From assembly GCA_958009055.1 (NCBI GenBank), contig OY253650.1, positions 248,001 through 312,000 on the forward strand: DNA of 64,000 nucleotides, given 5' to 3'. A program made the translations under genes and the position numbers. Positions 40,420 through 51,503 of this stretch are shown here, piece by piece (the stretch's first letter is position 1; each line of letters starts with the position of its first letter). The DNA is from Choricystis sp. odSpoLacu1 (lineage: Eukaryota; Chlorophyta; Trebouxiophyceae). The notes under the pieces are model-generated. The model saw only the letters and a program-made list of their open reading frames with translations, searched no databases and had not been told where the DNA came from.

Positions 40420-42740
40420 ATGGGTGGCGCCCTGCTGGACTGGGCGCTGGTGCGTATGGAGAGAGGGAGGGCACGGGCGTGTCTGCAGGCGGGGGAATGC
40501 GTGCGGGCGACTGCGCCGTCGCGACGGTCACTCACCCCTTTTCTCCCCACCCCTTATCCCCCCCCCTCCAGGGCGCCGCCATGATCATCTCCCCCACCCA
40601 CAAGCTGCCCCTGGCCGCCGCCGCCGCCGCCCTGGCGGTGGTGCGGTCTGCCAAAAACAAGCGCAAGGGTGGGGGTGCCACCCCCCCCACCCCCCTCTCG
40701 TCGTCACCGTCGGGCGCCGACCTGGCGTCCACCGGCCCCGTGTACATCGTGTTTGACAAAGTGGGCGTGAGCGTGCCTGCTGGCAAGAAAGCGACGGTGT
40801 CGTCGAAACAGATTCTGACGGGTGTGTCCGGCGCCGCGCGCGCGGGGCGGTTCTTGGCGATCATGGGCCCCTCCGGCGCGGGCAAGACGACCCTGCTGCA
40901 CGTGCTGGCGGGCCAGCTGGCGGCGTCGAAAGGGACGCGCGTCACGGGGCGCGTGCTGGCTGTGTGTCCGAATGGATCGTCGTCACCCCCGCCGGGTCCA
41001 CCGCGCGTCGCGTTTGTGGGCCAGCAGGACGCCTTCTTCTCCATGCTGACCGTGCGCGAGACCCTCACCCTGGCCGCTCGCCTGCGCGCGGGCGATGGCG
41101 CGGGCGCGGGCGACGACGCGGCCCTGGCGGCCGAAGTGGAGGCGCTGCTGCGGTCACTGGGGTTGGCCAAGGTCGCCGACGCCCGCGTCGGCGGCGCCGG
41201 CCCCCGCGCGCGTGGCCTGTCGGGGGGTGAACGCAAGCGCCTCGCCATCGCGTGCGAGTTGGTGGGGGGGCCGCCCGTCCTGTTTGCGGATGAACCGACG
41301 TCGGGTGAGTGGGGGAGAAGGGGTGGTGGTGGTGTTCGTTGTGGGGGCGACTTCGCTCCGTGTGGTGTCAACCCTCCCCTCCCACCCTCAGGCCTCGACG
41401 CCTTCGCCGCCGGCCGCGTCGTCGACGCCCTCGCCGCCCTCGCGGCGGGCGGCCGCACCGTCGTGGCCACCATCCACCAGCCCCGGTCCTCCGTGTTTGC
41501 CTCGTTCGACGACTTGGTGCTCCTGGCAGAGGGCCGCGTCGTGTATTCTGGCCCCGCCTCCGACGCTCTGCCCCACTTCCAGGCCCTCGGCCACGTGTGC
41601 CCGCCTCTGACCAACCCGGCGGAATGGTTGGCCGACCTGGTGGCGGTCGACCACTCGTCCCCGGCCGCGGAGGCGGAGTCGGGGGAGCGCGTCGCGCGGC
41701 TGCAGGCCGCGTGGGCGGCGTCAACGAAACCTGGGGCCCCCTCGCCCGCCCGTGGCGTGCGCGTCGGCGGCGTCGACCACAAGCCGCACGTGTCGGTGCC
41801 CTCTCAGCTGCGCCTGCTGGCGGTGCGCGCGTGGCGCCAGGCGACACGCGACAAGGCGACGACGGTCGCGCGCGCGGTGTCGAACCTTTCGTCGGCCGTC
41901 ATTTTCGGGTCGATCTTCTGGAGGCTGGGCCGCTCCCAAACCGCCATCCAGGACAGACTGGGCCTGCTGCAGGTGGCCTCCATCAATGCTGCGATGTCGG
42001 CTTTGGTCAAAACGCTCAACATCTTTCCCAAGGAGAGGGCGGTGGTTGACCGCGAGCGCGCAAAGGGAGGGTACTCCCCCACATCCTACTTCCTCTCCAA
42101 ACTGGCCGCCGAAGCCCCCCTCTCCGCCCTCTTCCCCTTGCTCTTTGGTGCCGCCGTCTACCCCGCCGCCGGCCTCAACCCCGCTCCTGGGCGGTTTGCC
42201 AAGTTTTTGGCGACGTTGACGCTCGAGTCGTTTTCCTCCACCGCCCTGGGCCTCGCGGTCGGCGCGGCCGCCCCCACCGCCGACGCCGCCCTCGCCCTCG
42301 GCCCCGCCGTCATGGTCGTGTTCATCGTCTTTGGCGGCGTCTACGTCAACGCGGCGTCCGTGCCCCGCGTGCTGAGGTGGGTGCCGCGCGCGTCGCTCAT
42401 CAAGCACGCGTTCGAAGGTTTGGCGGTGGGCGAGTTTGACGGCATGGCGTTCGACCCGACGCCCGCTGGTGGTGGTGGTCCACCCGCCTCCAAGCACGGG
42501 GGCGGCGGCTCCAGAGGCGGCGCCCCGGGCGACCTGCTGGACGGGCGGTCTGTGCTGACGCGGCTCGGATACGGCGACTCCACTGTCGCCTCTGCCCTGC
42601 GCTCTCAAGCCCGTGTGCTGGCGTTCAACGCGTGGACCGCGCTGGCCCTGCTGCGGGCGCGGGCGCCGCGGTACGCGCTGGCGGATGGTGGAGAGGAGGA
42701 GGAGGAGGAGGGGTTGGTGGTGGAGGAGGTGGCTGCGTGA
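40420..42740 (+). CDS. ABCG half transporter (ABCG7-like)
   Basis: Exons 40420-40449 (10 codons), 40572-41304 and 41392-42740 encode 703 aa with the ABCG order, ATPase first. Walker A is MGPSGAGKTTLLHVLAG, the signature LSGGERKRLAIACELV, Walker B VLFADEPTSGLDAF and the His switch TIHQPRSSVF. ERAVVDRERAKGGYSPTSYF and six membrane segments follow, with FIVFGGVYVNAASVP before the last part. Plant ABCG7 is the closest layout I know, especially the long N-terminal lead with [20 protein letters not shown]. The substrate is unknown. The acceptor before exon 3 splits the conserved TSG-LD, which confirms the join. It converges on VPS9 with an 87-bp gap. Confidence 0.92.
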
Positions 42741-42827
42741 GAGAAGAGCGCCCGTTTTTTTTTTTCCTGTGTGGTTCAAATGTCATTCCCCCCTCTTTGT
42801 TTCTAACACGGGTCACACTCTCCCTCT

Positions 42828-44232
42828 CTATATCAACGACTCGGGCGCGCTCCTGGGCGACACCACGTGCGCTGGATCGTCGGGCGCGGGCGCCGGCGTG
42901 GCATCACTTGCTGCCGGCTCGGGTGCCGGGGCTGGCGTGGCAGCCTCGGCCACGCTCAGGCCCGCCACGCCGTCGGCCACAGCATCGTCAGCAGCGGGTG
43001 GCGGCGTGGAAGCCGCCGGTGGCGCCACCGCAGCCGCCGCGGCGCGCGCGTCCACCGCGCGCGCCACCGCTTCGAGGCGCAGCACTGCCTCTTTGTACGC
43101 GTGTAAAAGTTTCGGCACCTCCCCCAGCGCCAGGTCGCTGGGCTGGGTGTACAGCCAGGGATGGTCGGCCGCGAGCGCGCCGGCCGCGTCGGCGGCCGCG
43201 ACGAGGGACGCGCCCTCGGACTCCAGGTCGGCCAGGGTGGGAGGTGGGTGGAGGAGGGGTGGGTGGGGCGCGGGTGGCGCGCGCGCAGGCGCCACCTGCG
43301 CCTGCGGTGGCGGCGCCACCTCCGGCCCCGGCAGCAGCTGCATGTCGGGCACGCCCGCCGCCCGCATCCTCTCCACAAAGACGGCAGGGTCGACAGACAG
43401 GGAGGCGGTGTTGACGGTTTCCACGAAAGAAGCAGCCGAATACAGTTGCGTAAACATGTAGGCTGCCTCCCCCCCAAACCTCGACGCCCCGCGGAAGCGT
43501 TGCACGTACTCCAGGTTGGAGGCGAGGCGGGGGGGGGCCGCGCGCACGAGGGCGAGGATGAGGAGGGGGAGGAGGTCGTCCGCGCCGCGCGGTTGGGCGG
43601 CGGACGAGCGGTCGCCCGAGGCCGACGCCGCGGCCGCGTTTGCCGCCAACACGTTGGACACCACCCTCGCCGCGTTCAGGCAGCACACCAGCTTGTCGCG
43701 CGGCGCTTTGAAGGCGTCCATCTTGCGCAGCTCGGAGGCGGCCAGGGCCAGAGCGCGTTCATCAGCGTGGGAGGGCGGGATGTCGAGGTGGGTGGGTTGC
43801 ACGAACGAGAGACCCGCCAGCCGCGCGGCCAGTGCTGCGTCGCGCTCCACATCCAGCGGGGCCACGCCAAATGTGGACCCATGTATTTTTGTCATCACGT
43901 ACTTTTCCAGGCCTTCCCCTGCTTGGGCCAGGATGGCGGGCGGCGCGCCCGCCCACGCGGAGTGCGTCGCGAGGACCGCGTCCTGGGCCGCCAAAAAGTC
44001 TTGCACCAGGGCGGCGTCGCGGTCGGGGTCGGGGGCGCGGTCGTCGAAGGATTTGACAAAGCTGTGTGGGTGCGTGGTGGGTGAGTTGGGCGGTGTGTGT
44101 GTGTGTGCGAAGGAGGCGGAGGCGAAAAAAAACTCACGCTCGAATCGTGCGCACGAGGTCCGCGGCCGCCGGGTCCCGCATGCGCTCCAGGAAGTCGGTG
44201 AACGAGAACTGCATGCCGTCTTCCTCCGCCAT
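42828..44232 (-). CDS. VPS9A: VPS9-domain Rab5 guanine nucleotide exchange factor
   Basis: Exons 44232-44138 and 44061-42828 encode 442 aa. VPS9 proteins activate Rab5-type GTPases on endosomes. The protein begins FSFTDFLERMRDPAAADLVR, the helical start of plant VPS9A, and continues FVKSFDDRAP, LEKYVMTKIHGSTFG and KDKLVCC-type PRDKLVCCLNAARVVSNVLA. The VPS9 core follows, with GADDLLPLLILALVRAAPP, LASNLEYVQRFRG and GEAAYMFTQLYSAASFVETV, the conserved Asp/Tyr catalytic stretch. The tail after residue 300 is Pro/Ala-rich low complexity. The start is head-to-head with the large Ala-rich gene, 297 bp apart. Confidence 0.95.
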
Positions 44233-44529
44233 TGGATGGCGCGTTGCGGACGGCGTGCGGACGGCGCGCGAGGGGGAGAAAGACGGGAAAAAAAGAGTTC
44301 TGATGTCTCGTAGAAAAGCAAATTTGTTTTCATGTTTTTCTTTTTCCTGCGCGGCGACGCGCGCGCCACGTGACGGCGCTTTGTGCGTGGGCGTGTGTGT
44401 GAGAAACCACACACCTTCCTGTGATCCTAACGTGGCCCGCGATGGCGCCGTGACCCCAAAGAAACAGGGCCGACCCCCCCCTCACTCGACCGTTTTTTGA
44501 TTTCAGTCCTCACCCACACACCCGCCGCC

Positions 44530-47500
44530 ATGGACGACGGCAGTGGCGACAGGTAGGCGAAAGAAGAAGGCGGTTGCATGACCAGTGGTGGGGCGGATGA
44601 ACGCGCGCCAACCAGTTTTCTCACCCCTCCTCCCTCTTCCTCAACCCAGCCTCCCCCCCCTGGGCCACTACCCCGTCACGCCCGCCGCCCCCGAGATGTA
44701 TCCCTCCTCCCGCCAGCTGAGTGCGGGCCTGGTGGTCACCTACCCGGGCGTCCCGCCGCGCAGAGAGGCCACGCTTGCGCTGGCAGCCTCGGGCGATGCA
44801 GCAGCTGCAGACGCCTTGTTGGACGGCGCGTGGGCGACACTGCGTGCCGCCAAAGCAGCTGCGCGTGCTGAGGCAGCGGCAGGCGGGGAGCGAGGGTATG
44901 GCGCCCCCATCGCCACGCTGCCGCCGCCGAGGCCACCCGGTGTTGGCACTTCCGCCCCACCAGTCGCTCGGGACGCGGCCGCCCTGCTGGCCGCTGCCCG
45001 CGGGGGCGGTACCTCCGCTGGGCGACGTGCCCTGGTGGCCGACTTGGTGGCGGCGGGCGGCGGGCGCGGCGGCGGCGCGGCCGCTGCTGCGCGCGACGCC
45101 GGCGGCGGCGCCGCCGCGGCGGGCGACAAGGGCGCCGCCTGGGCGGCTGCCGTGCTGGAGAAGCTGGATGATGAGCTGCCGTTGCTGGCGCGGGCTGCTG
45201 CTGCTGCGGCCGCGTCGGCGAGTGGGGAGGCGGAGGGCGCGCAAAGCTTGGACGCTGTCGTGGGGGCTGCGGCCGCCACCCGCTGGCGCGCCCTCTCCGC
45301 CCTCACCCTGGACACCGCGGCGGCGGGGCTGCTGCCCCCCGACTCGCTGGCCGCCTGGCTGGCGCGCTCGCTGGCGGCACCCGATCCCACAGGGGCGGCG
45401 GGGGCGGCGCTGGCTCCCTTGCTCACCACGCTCGCCCCGGGAGCGGCCAGCCTGCGCCCGGGAGGCGGCGCTCACCCGCCCCCCGTGCTGCCCGCCCTGC
45501 TGGCGGCCGCAGTAGCCCGCGCTTGCCCTCCCGACGGCGCCCCTCCGGCGGCCCGGGGGGCGGCGCCCGTGTTTGCGGCGGCAGCTGCCGCGCTCGCGCG
45601 TTCCGCGCCTGCGTCCCTTGTTGTTCCGCCGCCCCCTCCCGCCACCGCCGACACCGCCCCCCCCCCCCCCCTCCACCGACCCACCCTGGGACGCGTGGCC
45701 CCCGCCCCGCGGCGGCGGCGCCCGCGCCGCGGACGCCGCGCGCGCCGCGTGGCGCGCGGCCGACGACCGCGCGGCCTCCCTGGCGGCCGCCGTCACGCCC
45801 GACGCCCTGCTGCTGGATGACGAGATCGCGGACGACGCCCTGGCCCGTGGCATGGGCGCGGGCAGGGTGCGCGCGGTGGTGGGGACGCTGGCTCGTGGCG
45901 GCCGCGTGACGGGCAGCGTCATTGCGGCGGCAGCCCTGGACTGGGGCGCGTCCCCTCCCGGCCTGGCACCTTATGCCACCTCAGTTGACCGCGTCACCTA
46001 CGCCCTGCGCGTCGCCCGCGCCGCCGTGGGCCCGGCCGGCCTGGCGGACGCGGTGGCGGGCTGGGCAGAGGGAACGCGCCCCGACGTCGACGCGACCGCA
46101 GCAGCCACGCTGGCCTCCGTCGTCGTCACGGCGACGGCATCAGGTCTCGCGCCTGGCGTCGACATGCTGCGTGCGGCAGCCGCACGGTGCCGGCCTGGGG
46201 TGCGGGCGGCGGTCGCGCGCGCGCTCGACTCTCGAGGCGCAGCGCCCGACGCGCCCCCCCGCCGACGCGGCCCGCTGGCGCGCGGCGCGGGCGGCCGCAC
46301 TGGCAGAGTGCGGTGTTATGGATGACGAAACAGGCACCGACCCGCTGGCCAGTGTGTGGGCGGTGGTGGCGGCGGTGATGGGCGGCGACGCGTGGGCCGC
46401 GCCGGTCGCGCCCGCGCCACCCGACGCCGCCACCTCGGTCGACGACCTGTGGGCGACCGCGGGCATGCAAGCCGATGTGGACGCCGCCCCAGCACCGCGC
46501 CCGTCGAAACTAGCGCGCTCCGTGGGCGCGGCCGACGTGGCCTCTACCGGCGCGGCGCCGCGGTCCGCGCCGTCGCGGTCCGCACTCGCGTCCGCGCTGG
46601 CCGCTGTCGCTGACGCGCCCGCTTGGGTGAGGGCGGCAGTCGGACACCGCTGCGTGCACGCGTTCACGGCGGCTGTCAGCGGTGCCGCGTCAACCACCCT
46701 CGATGGCGAGTGGGTGTTGGCGGCCGCAGCACTCGCCGACGCCGGCGGCGCGGCGGCCGCCGTCGCTACCGCTGCCGCGGCCGCCCTGTCGCCCGCTGCA
46801 GCGACCTGTGCACACACGGTGCCCACCTTGCTGGCCGTCGTCGCGTCCCGCCACGCGTCCCTGGCGGCTGCGGGGCGACTGGCAGAGGCGGTCGCGTCTC
46901 TGACTGCCACCACCCTGCCCCCCACCCTCGCCGACGCGGCGGCCGGCGTCGCGTCCGCCCTGCTTACCCGCTACCGGTCGGCTGACGAACTGGACGCGTG
47001 GGCAGCGGCCGCGCCGGCGGATCGCCTGGCGACGCTTCGCGCTCGCGGCGATCGTGTGGGCGCGACGGGACTCGTGCTGCCCGACGTGTCCGACGCAGAC
47101 GCTGTGCCCCCAGTGACGCCGGCATCCTCGCCGCCCACAGGCAGCGTGCCTGCCAGCCTGGCCGGCGTGGCGGCCGCGTGCGCGTCGCTGCGGGCGGCCG
47201 ACGCCGACGCGTCTGCTGTCTGTGCCGCCCTCTGCGCCGCCCCAGACGCTTCCACCGGCGCCGCGCTGGCCACCCACGTGGCGGCCTGGATGCAGGCGTC
47301 CACACTGCAGCGCGCCGTGCTGGGCGCGGCGGGTGGGCAGCAGGGGCTGGCAGCCGCGGCTGTGGCTCACGGCGTGCTGTCACTGCCGACCGCCCTGGAC
47401 GCGCTGGGCGTGGACTTGGTGCTGGCCACCTGCGACAACCCTGCTGTCGCGTCCACCCTGGACGCCGCGGTGGCGGGGCTGCCCGCCGCCTGGCTCGCGC

Positions 47501-49054
47501 CGCGGATGGTGCCAGCTCTTCTGCGTGGAGCCCCCCCCCCCCTCCCCCCCACCCGCCCTCGCAGCCGCTCTGTTGACCGATCTCGCCGCCCTGGCCACCG
47601 CGCTGGGCAGCGCGGCGGATGGTTGGGGCGGCCTGCGCCCGCGGGCGGGCGTCGTGGCCGCCCTGGTGACTGGGGGGGCGCCTCCACCCCGCGACGACCC
47701 GCGCGCCGCGGCCGACGCGGCCGCCACCGCCGCCACGGCCGCCCTCCGCCGGTCCAACGTGCCCGCGGTCGCCCTCACCCTGGCGGTGGCCACCGAGGAC
47801 GCGGCTGCCGCGGACGCGGCCCGCGTCGGCGCGCCCGCCGCCGCGGCCGCGACGGCTGCTGCAGCCGACTTGACCGCCGCCGGGCCGCCCCCTCCACCCG
47901 CCGCACGCTACACCACCGCTTTGATTGGCATGGCAGCTGCAGGCGCGTCCACCGGGGCCGCCGCCGCGCGCGCCGCGTGGCGCGTGGGCGCGGCCGCGGG
48001 GCGCCACGTCGCGGCAGCACACGCCGCCCTGCTGGCTGATCCTGCCGCCGCTTTGGGAGTGGAACCCCTGGAAGTGGTGCTCGCCAGGCGCACAGGAGGC
48101 GAACCCCCCCTGGCGGATGACCCCGCGGCGGCCGCGGCCGCGGCCGCGGGCGTTGCCGCGGCCGGCTTTGTCTTTTTTGCACACGCCGACCCAGCCGCAC
48201 GCCGCGCCTGCGCTGACGCCCTCACCCACCAGCTGGCCACCCTGGGGCGACCGTCAGCGCCCTGTGGGGACGACGCGGGCGCCGCGTGGTGGGCGCCGTC
48301 GCCGGCTGCCGCGCCGTCTCCTGCGGCCGCGGCACCGCCGCCCCCGCCACCACCGGCCGACGTGGGCCCTCCCCACAGTGCAGCTGCCGCCATCGCTCTC
48401 CGCTTGACCCTGCTGGCCCCCCTGCTGCCCCTGGTGTGCGTGGAGGCGCCGTCCGGGGCGGGCGCAGGCCCCGGTGCGCGCGGCGGCAGCGGCGGTGGCA
48501 GCGGCGCGGTGTCGACCAACGACGGGCCGCGCGCTGCCGCAGCTTCAGCGCTCGTCGACTGCACCCTCACCCCCGCCCTGCGCTCCTGGCGTGGCGGGGA
48601 CCGGCACCCACCCTCCGTCGCCGAACTCGACCCCCTGGACGCCTCCCTGCTGATGTTGGACGCTGTTGCGCGCGGCGGCCCGCGCGCGCGCTGGCTTGCC
48701 GGCCGATCCCTCCCCGCCGCGCCCGACGCCCGCCCCCTGCCCCCGCTCCCCTCGGCGCGCGCCCTGGCGGCCCGTGTCGCGGCCGCGTCAGACGTCCCGT
48801 ACCGCGTGACCGAGCGCGTGCTGGCATCCCTGGGCGTGCCCGCGGCGGCGGGGGTGGCGTGCCCTGTGGCGGCCGTTGGTGCTGCCGCCGCACACCCTCC
48901 TCCTCCCCCCCCTCTTGACCCGTGGACGCTGGCGCCGCCGTCTGCGCCCGCTCCTGGGGATGGGCCCGCCCCCGCCCTGCCTTTCGCCGCGCTGGGGCCG
49001 GCCTGGCTGGCGGGCGCGGTGCGGCGGGTGAGGGGGGGCAGGGCGTACCGGTGA
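44530..49054 (+). CDS. Very large Ala-rich protein, three frame breaks; MED12-like at best
   Basis: Exon 1 is 23 nt (44530-44552, donor GTAGGC) and exon 2 is 44650-49054, about 1,475 aa. I cannot place it with confidence. The head (LPPLGHYPVTPAAPEMYPSS then AGLVVTYPGVPPRREATLAL) and a region WRALSALTLDTAAAGLLPPD SLAAWLARSLAA faintly recall the start and the LDRHEFLxWL block of Mediator kinase-module subunit MED12, which is also large. The rest is helical and extremely Ala-rich with few motifs. The frame breaks at C runs: 45657-45671 (C15), 46254-46260 (C7) and 47531-47550 (C12 and C7). Coding-like composition continues between breaks, and the total exon length is a multiple of three, so the three indels would cancel. 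It converges on PPP4R2 with a 49-bp gap. Confidence 0.6.
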
Positions 49055-49069
49055 CCCTTGTTTTTTTTG

Positions 49070-49074
49070 TTACA
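49070..49074 (-). promoter_or_regulatory. TGTAA polyadenylation signal of PPP4R2
   Basis: On the minus strand CTTTTGTAACA lies 30 nt past the PPP4R2 stop, just after the opposing large gene ends. Confidence 0.5.
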
Positions 49075-49103
49075 AAAGTTCAGAAGAGAAGGCTCGCCAT
49101 TTT

Positions 49104-50142
49104 TCACCCTTCCATCATGGCTGCCGGCCCACCGTCGTCGTCGCCAGGGGGAGCGGCGGCGGTGGGGTCGTCTGGGGTGGCGGCGGCAGCAATGCCGCCA
49201 CCACCACCATCAGCCGACGCCAGCGGCGGCAGCCCCACCCTCACCTCCTCCTCCTCCTCGTCTCTGCCGTCGTCCCGGTCGCGCTTGGGGTGCCGCACAC
49301 CAAGCTCCCGCGGCTCGGGCAGGCTGGGCTCTGCGCCGCCCCCGGGGGGCGGGGACGGGGGGCCCGCGGCCAGGGCGTCGGGGTCGTCGTCCTCCACGTG
49401 CAACTGAGGCTGCCCTCCCAGCCCCGCCGCCAGCAGCGCCGCCTCCGCGGCAGCCGCCAGGGGAGATGGCCGGGGTGGGCGTCTGGGGGGGGCCACGTTG
49501 ACGGGGGGCAGGTCGGCCAGAGTCGGCAGCGGGGGCGGGGCGGGCGGGGGTGGCGCAGAGGCGGACGTCACCAGCAGGCACCTCTCCAGCGCGGCCGTCC
49601 AGGCGGGCAGTGTGCCATACTGCGGCCGCGGCGCCAGCAGCAGTTCGCATAGCCGCTGCACGGTGAACGGGGCGGCGGCGCCACACTCGTCCAGGAGAGG
49701 GGTGAGGAGCGCGCGCGCTGCAGCGGCCGTCGTCGGGCGAGCGAGCGTTGGCGGCGCGGGAACAGCGTCCGCGACAGGCGCAGGCAGGGGCGGCGGGGCT
49801 GTCGCGTCGGCCGCCTCAAAGTCGGCCAGCACGGCGTCCAGGGTGGTGTCGACCAGGGGGCGGAGGAGGGCCCAAGGGTAGCTGTGGGGAGGGAAGGTCG
49901 AGTGAGAAAAACGAATTGTGCCGCGTCCCGCGCCCCACCCTCTCTCTCCCTCCACACACTCACCGCACCAACCCCGTCGTAGCAGTCTCAGCCAGCACCC
50001 CCCACAACGGCGGCGGCAGCACGGCCGGCCGGTCGGCGGGCGCCAGCGCCGCGAATGCGGCAACCGCGTCGGCGTCTGCCACCCGCGTGCCTGGGGGGGC
50101 GGCGGGGGGAGACGGCGCGGCGTCGGCCGCGTCGGCCGCCAT
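49104..50142 (-). CDS. PPP4R2: PPP4R2, regulatory subunit of protein phosphatase 4
   Basis: Exons 50142-49964 and 49881-49104 encode 318 aa. PPP4R2 joins PP4 catalytic subunit and PPP4R3, a complex that removes gamma-H2AX phosphate and acts in DNA repair and splicing. The conserved block runs LPPPLWGVLAETATTGLVRY, PWALLRPLVDTTLDAVLADF and, after an Ala/Pro insert, CGAAAPFTVQRLCELLLAPR then ALERCLLVTSA, matching the FTIQRLCELL..P...Y of the family. The tail is acidic and Pro-rich with a possible nuclear signal (HPKRDRDDGRDEEEEEV). The intron splits the conserved V-R-Y-P-W, and the phases match. Confidence 0.9.
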
Positions 50143-50270
50143 AGCTGGTGGTTGTGTGGGTTGTGCGCCGCGTGGGAAGACGCGCGCGCTGGGTTTTGTT
50201 TCTACACAAAGTGTTTTTTTTTTTACTGAAAAACACACACGCCCGCCGTTTTCCTTTTTCTTCGCTCCCT

Positions 50271-51263
50271 CTATCCCACAACCAGCGTTCCCGCCACCCC
50301 ACCCACCAGCTTCTCAGCATCCTCCAGCGCGCCTATGGCCGCCACGCCTCGCCCCCCACTGGCCGCCACAAACGCGGCCGCGGCAGCCAGCTTGGGGCCC
50401 ATGCTGCCTTCCGGCAGCCGGGACGCCAGGGCTGCGGCGTCGGCTGCAGTCAGGGGCGACGGCACGGGCACGCGCTCCCCCGGCCACCGGTCTGGGTCGT
50501 ACACACAGGGCGCATCCGTCAACAGCAGCAGTGTGGTGGCACCCAGAGCGGTGGCGACAAGGGCCGAGGCTGCGTCTTTGTCGACAACTGCAGCCACGCC
50601 CTGAAACCGCCGCCCCTCCGACTCCACCACGGGCACGCCGCCCCCCCCCGCACAAATGGTGGGCACGCCCGCATCCACCAGGGCGCGCAAGGCTTCTAAT
50701 TCCACGATGGCGCGTGGTGACGGCGATGCCACGACGCGGCGCGCGCCGGTGGGCTCGTGGACGAGTGGTTCACCCGCGGCTGCTGCCGCGTCTGCCGCTT
50801 CCTGCGTCAGCACGGGACCCACGGGTTTGGTGGGCCGTTGGAACTCGGGGTCGGCGGGATCCACGACGACTCGTGTGACGACACAGGCACTGGGTGGCGC
50901 GGGCACGCGGGCGGCAGCGAGTGCCGCGTCCAGGGCGCACGCCAACACCACGCCCAGCGTGCCCTCTGTGGCCGCGTCCAGTTCATCTAGTGGCGAATCA
51001 GGCAGGGCGCGCGCCAGGGCGCCGACTTGGGGGCCGTTGCCGTGGGTCAACACGGCGCGTGCGGCCTGGCTGGCGGCGAGCGAGGCGACGGCGTTCGCAG
51101 CGACGGCAGCCGCCTCGGCTTGCGCTTGTCTTGAAGGAGGCGCCCCCCGCTTCTGCAGCGCGTTGCCGCCCAGGGCTGCGACCAGGATGGGGGTAGTGGT
51201 GGGGGCTGGTGCTGCGCCTGCGCGGCAGCGCACTGGGCGGGCGGCGTGGGTTAGGGAAAGCAT
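50271..51263 (-). CDS. arcC: Carbamate kinase
   Basis: An intronless gene of 330 aa with a short leader (MLSLTHAARPVRCRAGA). Carbamate kinase makes ATP from carbamoyl phosphate in the arginine deiminase pathway, and occurs in some green algae. All family motifs are present: ILVAALGGNALQKRGAPPS, AVLTHGNGPQVGAL, TRVVVDPADPEFQRPTKPVG, ICAGGGGVPVVES, AVVDKDAASALVATALGATT, LLLTDAPCVYD and RLPEGSMGPKLAAAAAFVAA. The leader is compatible with plastid or mitochondrial import. The ADI and carbamoyltransferase genes are not in this window. It is head-to-head with a YrdC-domain gene. Confidence 0.95.
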   Translation of the reverse strand: MLSLTHAARPVRCRAGAAPAPTTTPILVAALGGNALQKRGAPPSRQAQAEAAAVAANAVASLAASQAARAVLTHGNGPQVGALARALPDSPLDELDAATEGTLGVVLACALDAALAAARVPAPPSACVVTRVVVDPADPEFQRPTKPVGPVLTQEAADAAAAAGEPLVHEPTGARRVVASPSPRAIVELEALRALVDAGVPTICAGGGGVPVVESEGRRFQGVAAVVDKDAASALVATALGATTLLLLTDAPCVYDPDRWPGERVPVPSPLTAADAAALASRLPEGSMGPKLAAAAAFVAASGGRGVAAIGALEDAEKLVGGVAGTLVVG

Positions 51264-51390
51264 GGCTATCAACTGTTTAAAAGGCACGTTGCTTTTTAAG
51301 CAAGCACAACTCAATTGGGCCACGGCGGGCGGTTGGTGAAAGCATGCGAAAAAAGAAAGCAAGCGACTGGTTAAAAGCAAACGTGCTTTG

Positions 51391-51466
51391 TCCCAATTCG
51401 TTTTGGTGCCAACGGCGGGCGCACGCTGTCCCAATTCGTTTTGGTGCCAACGGCGGGCGCACGCTG
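51391..51466. repeat. Two exact tandem copies of a 38-bp unit
   Basis: TCCCAATTCGTTTTGGTGCC then AACGGCGGGCGCACGCTG is present at 51391-51428 and 51429-51466; a partial third copy begins with TCCC. A degenerate relative (CAATTGGGCCACGGCGGGCG) is seen near 51312-51331. It lies in the shared upstream region of carbamate kinase and the YrdC gene, so it may hold duplicated regulatory sites. Confidence 0.9.
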
Positions 51467-51503
51467 TCCCCTCCCCAGCCCGCGCGACACCACACGACAC
51501 ACA

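Noticed and set aside
51391..51466. Mobile-element termini
   Set aside because: The units are direct tandem copies with no inverted ends, coding capacity or target-site duplication.
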